A DNA stretch of 13,466 bases from Bacillota bacterium (GTDB lineage Bacteria; Bacillota; Clostridia; Acetivibrionales; DSM-1351): assembly GCA_023412635.1 (NCBI GenBank), contig JAEYNI010000010.1, positions 1-13,466 on the forward strand, given 5' to 3'. The translations under genes and the position numbers were made by a program. Positions 12,548 to 13,466 of the stretch are shown piece by piece. Numbering within the stretch: position 1 is the first letter of the stretch; every line of letters starts with the position of its first letter. The notes under the pieces were generated by a model that saw nothing but the letters and a program-made list of their open reading frames with translations, searched no databases and was not told the origin of the DNA.

Positions 12548-13466
12548 ATGCTGAAATACATTTTAAAACGGTTATTTGTTTCATTGCTTACATTATGGAT
12601 TATGTTTACATTAACTTTTTTCCTAATGCACTTAACACCCGGTAATCCATTTTTGGGAGATAGAAAAATAACTCCTGAAATTATGGCCAATCTTGAAGCC
12701 AAATACGGACTGGATAAGCCTCTTTTGACTCAATACGGGATGTATGCAAAAAATATCCTTAAGGGTGATTTGGGCGAATCAATAAAGCTCGCAGGTCAGA
12801 GTGTCGGAGAAATTATTGTAAGAAAGTTCCCATACTCACTCAAGCTTGGTCTTTTTGCAAGTGCAATTGCAATTTTTTTCGGAACCATACTGGGGACCAT
12901 CAGTGCACTTAAGAAAAATACAGGAACCGATAGAGCAATAATGTTTTTCGTTACCATAGGAATAGCCGTTCCCAGCTTTGTTGTTGCAACAGTAAGTATG
13001 GTTGTTTTTGGAGTCAAGCTGCACATGTTCCCGACGGTCAGTCGTCTGGATACTTTGTCAAGCTACATTCTTCCGGGCTTTGCGCTTTCATTTTTCCCGC
13101 TAAGTTTTATAACAAGGCTTATGCGTTCCTCCATGCTGGATGTTATTAACCAGGATTATATACGAACTGCAAGAGCAAAGGGTCTATCCGAAAGAGTGGT
13201 AATTTTCAAGCACGGCTTGAGAAATGGAATTCTTCCCGTTGTAACCTATGCAGGGCCAATGGTTGCTAGTGTTTTAACCGGTTCGTTTGTAATTGAATCA
13301 ATATTCTCTATTCCAGGACTGGGAAGTTCCTTTGTTACAAGTATCACTGCAAAAGATTATCCTACTGTAATGGGTGTAACAATTTTCTTTGGCGCATTAT
13401 TGATTGTGATGAACCTTTTGGTAGATGTAATATACAGATTTGTTGATCCTAGAATCAATATAACGA
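12548..13466 (+). CDS. OppB/DppB-type ABC transporter permease (3' end beyond window)
   Basis: 306 codons are visible with no stop before the window edge. Relatives are about 305-320 aa and end near 'DPRI', seen here at 300-303, so only a few residues are missing. This inner-membrane permease subunit belongs to family-5 ABC importers (oligopeptides, dipeptides, nickel, sometimes oligosaccharides). The N-terminus 'MLKYILKRLFVSLLTLWIMFTLTFFL' with 'HLTPGNPF' (28-35) and 'LEAKYGLDKPLLTQY' (49-63) is the classic OppB opening. The EAA loop, which contacts the ATPase, is at about 206-230 ('ARAKGLSERVVIFKHGLRNG'). 'SFVIESIFSIPGLGSSFV' (246-263) is also typical. The ATG is preceded by GGAGG, spacing 4 nt. 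It is probably the first gene of an opp/dpp operon whose other subunits lie downstream. Confidence 0.93.
   Translation, partial: MLKYILKRLFVSLLTLWIMFTLTFFLMHLTPGNPFLGDRKITPEIMANLEAKYGLDKPLLTQYGMYAKNILKGDLGESIKLAGQSVGEIIVRKFPYSLKLGLFASAIAIFFGTILGTISALKKNTGTDRAIMFFVTIGIAVPSFVVATVSMVVFGVKLHMFPTVSRLDTLSSYILPGFALSFFPLSFITRLMRSSMLDVINQDYIRTARAKGLSERVVIFKHGLRNGILPVVTYAGPMVASVLTGSFVIESIFSIPGLGSSFVTSITAKDYPTVMGVTIFFGALLIVMNLLVDVIYRFVDPRINIT

Noticed and set aside
12796..13026. Minus-strand 76- and 62-codon frames opposite the permease
   Set aside because: The plus-strand OppB reading is unambiguous; these frames lack ribosome binding sites and family motifs.

Overview
This window is an AT-rich Gram-positive (Firmicutes-type) chromosomal segment. 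Strong Shine-Dalgarno sites (GGAGG or G-runs), GTG/TTG starts, intrinsic terminators, a HD-GYP sensor and cytosolic alpha-glucan enzymes suggest an anaerobic clostridium. A cellulolytic cluster III genome (Ruminiclostridium-like) would fit, but this is an inference from gene style, not a sequence match. There is no rRNA, CRISPR array or intact mobile element.

Layout. (1) 51-167: tRNA-Arg(ACG) with encoded CCA and a perfect intrinsic terminator. Just beyond it, on the minus strand, lies a decayed excisionase-like reading frame (148-297), suggesting the tRNA once served as an integration site. (2) 396-1076 (-): small secreted protein. (3) 1426-2634 (+): promoter, a GNAT acetyltransferase and an overlapping isochorismatase-family hydrolase, translationally coupled. 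(4) 2957-4363 (+): uronate isomerase UxaC on its own, ending at a terminator shared with the convergent gene. (5) 4426-6375 (-): membrane-anchored sensor with a PilJ-like periplasmic part, GAF and HD-GYP (cyclic-di-GMP hydrolysis). (6) 6641-11871 (-): the most coherent unit, with a LacI-family regulator, a GH13 maltosyltransferase resembling Thermotoga maritima MTase, and a short-form alpha-glucan phosphorylase followed by two hairpins. (7) 11872-12473: long gene-free AT-rich stretch with many small dyads. (8) 12474-13466 (+): promoter, 5'UTR hairpin and an OppB/DppB-type permease that runs off the window.

How they may work together. In unit 6 the regulator gene has a consensus promoter (TTGACA-17-TATAAT) followed directly by an operator with core GCAATCGTTTGC. 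Nearly the same core, GCAATCGCTTGC, lies upstream of the maltosyltransferase gene among further dyads. This supports one LacI-family protein repressing itself and the maltosyltransferase-phosphorylase operon. Both enzymes lack signal peptides, so they probably remodel and phosphorolyse maltodextrin or glycogen in the cytosol: the transferase moves maltosyl units between chains and the phosphorylase releases glucose-1-phosphate. UxaC (pectin/glucuronate sugars) and the peptide-type permease suggest a plant-polymer lifestyle but show no direct link to this unit.
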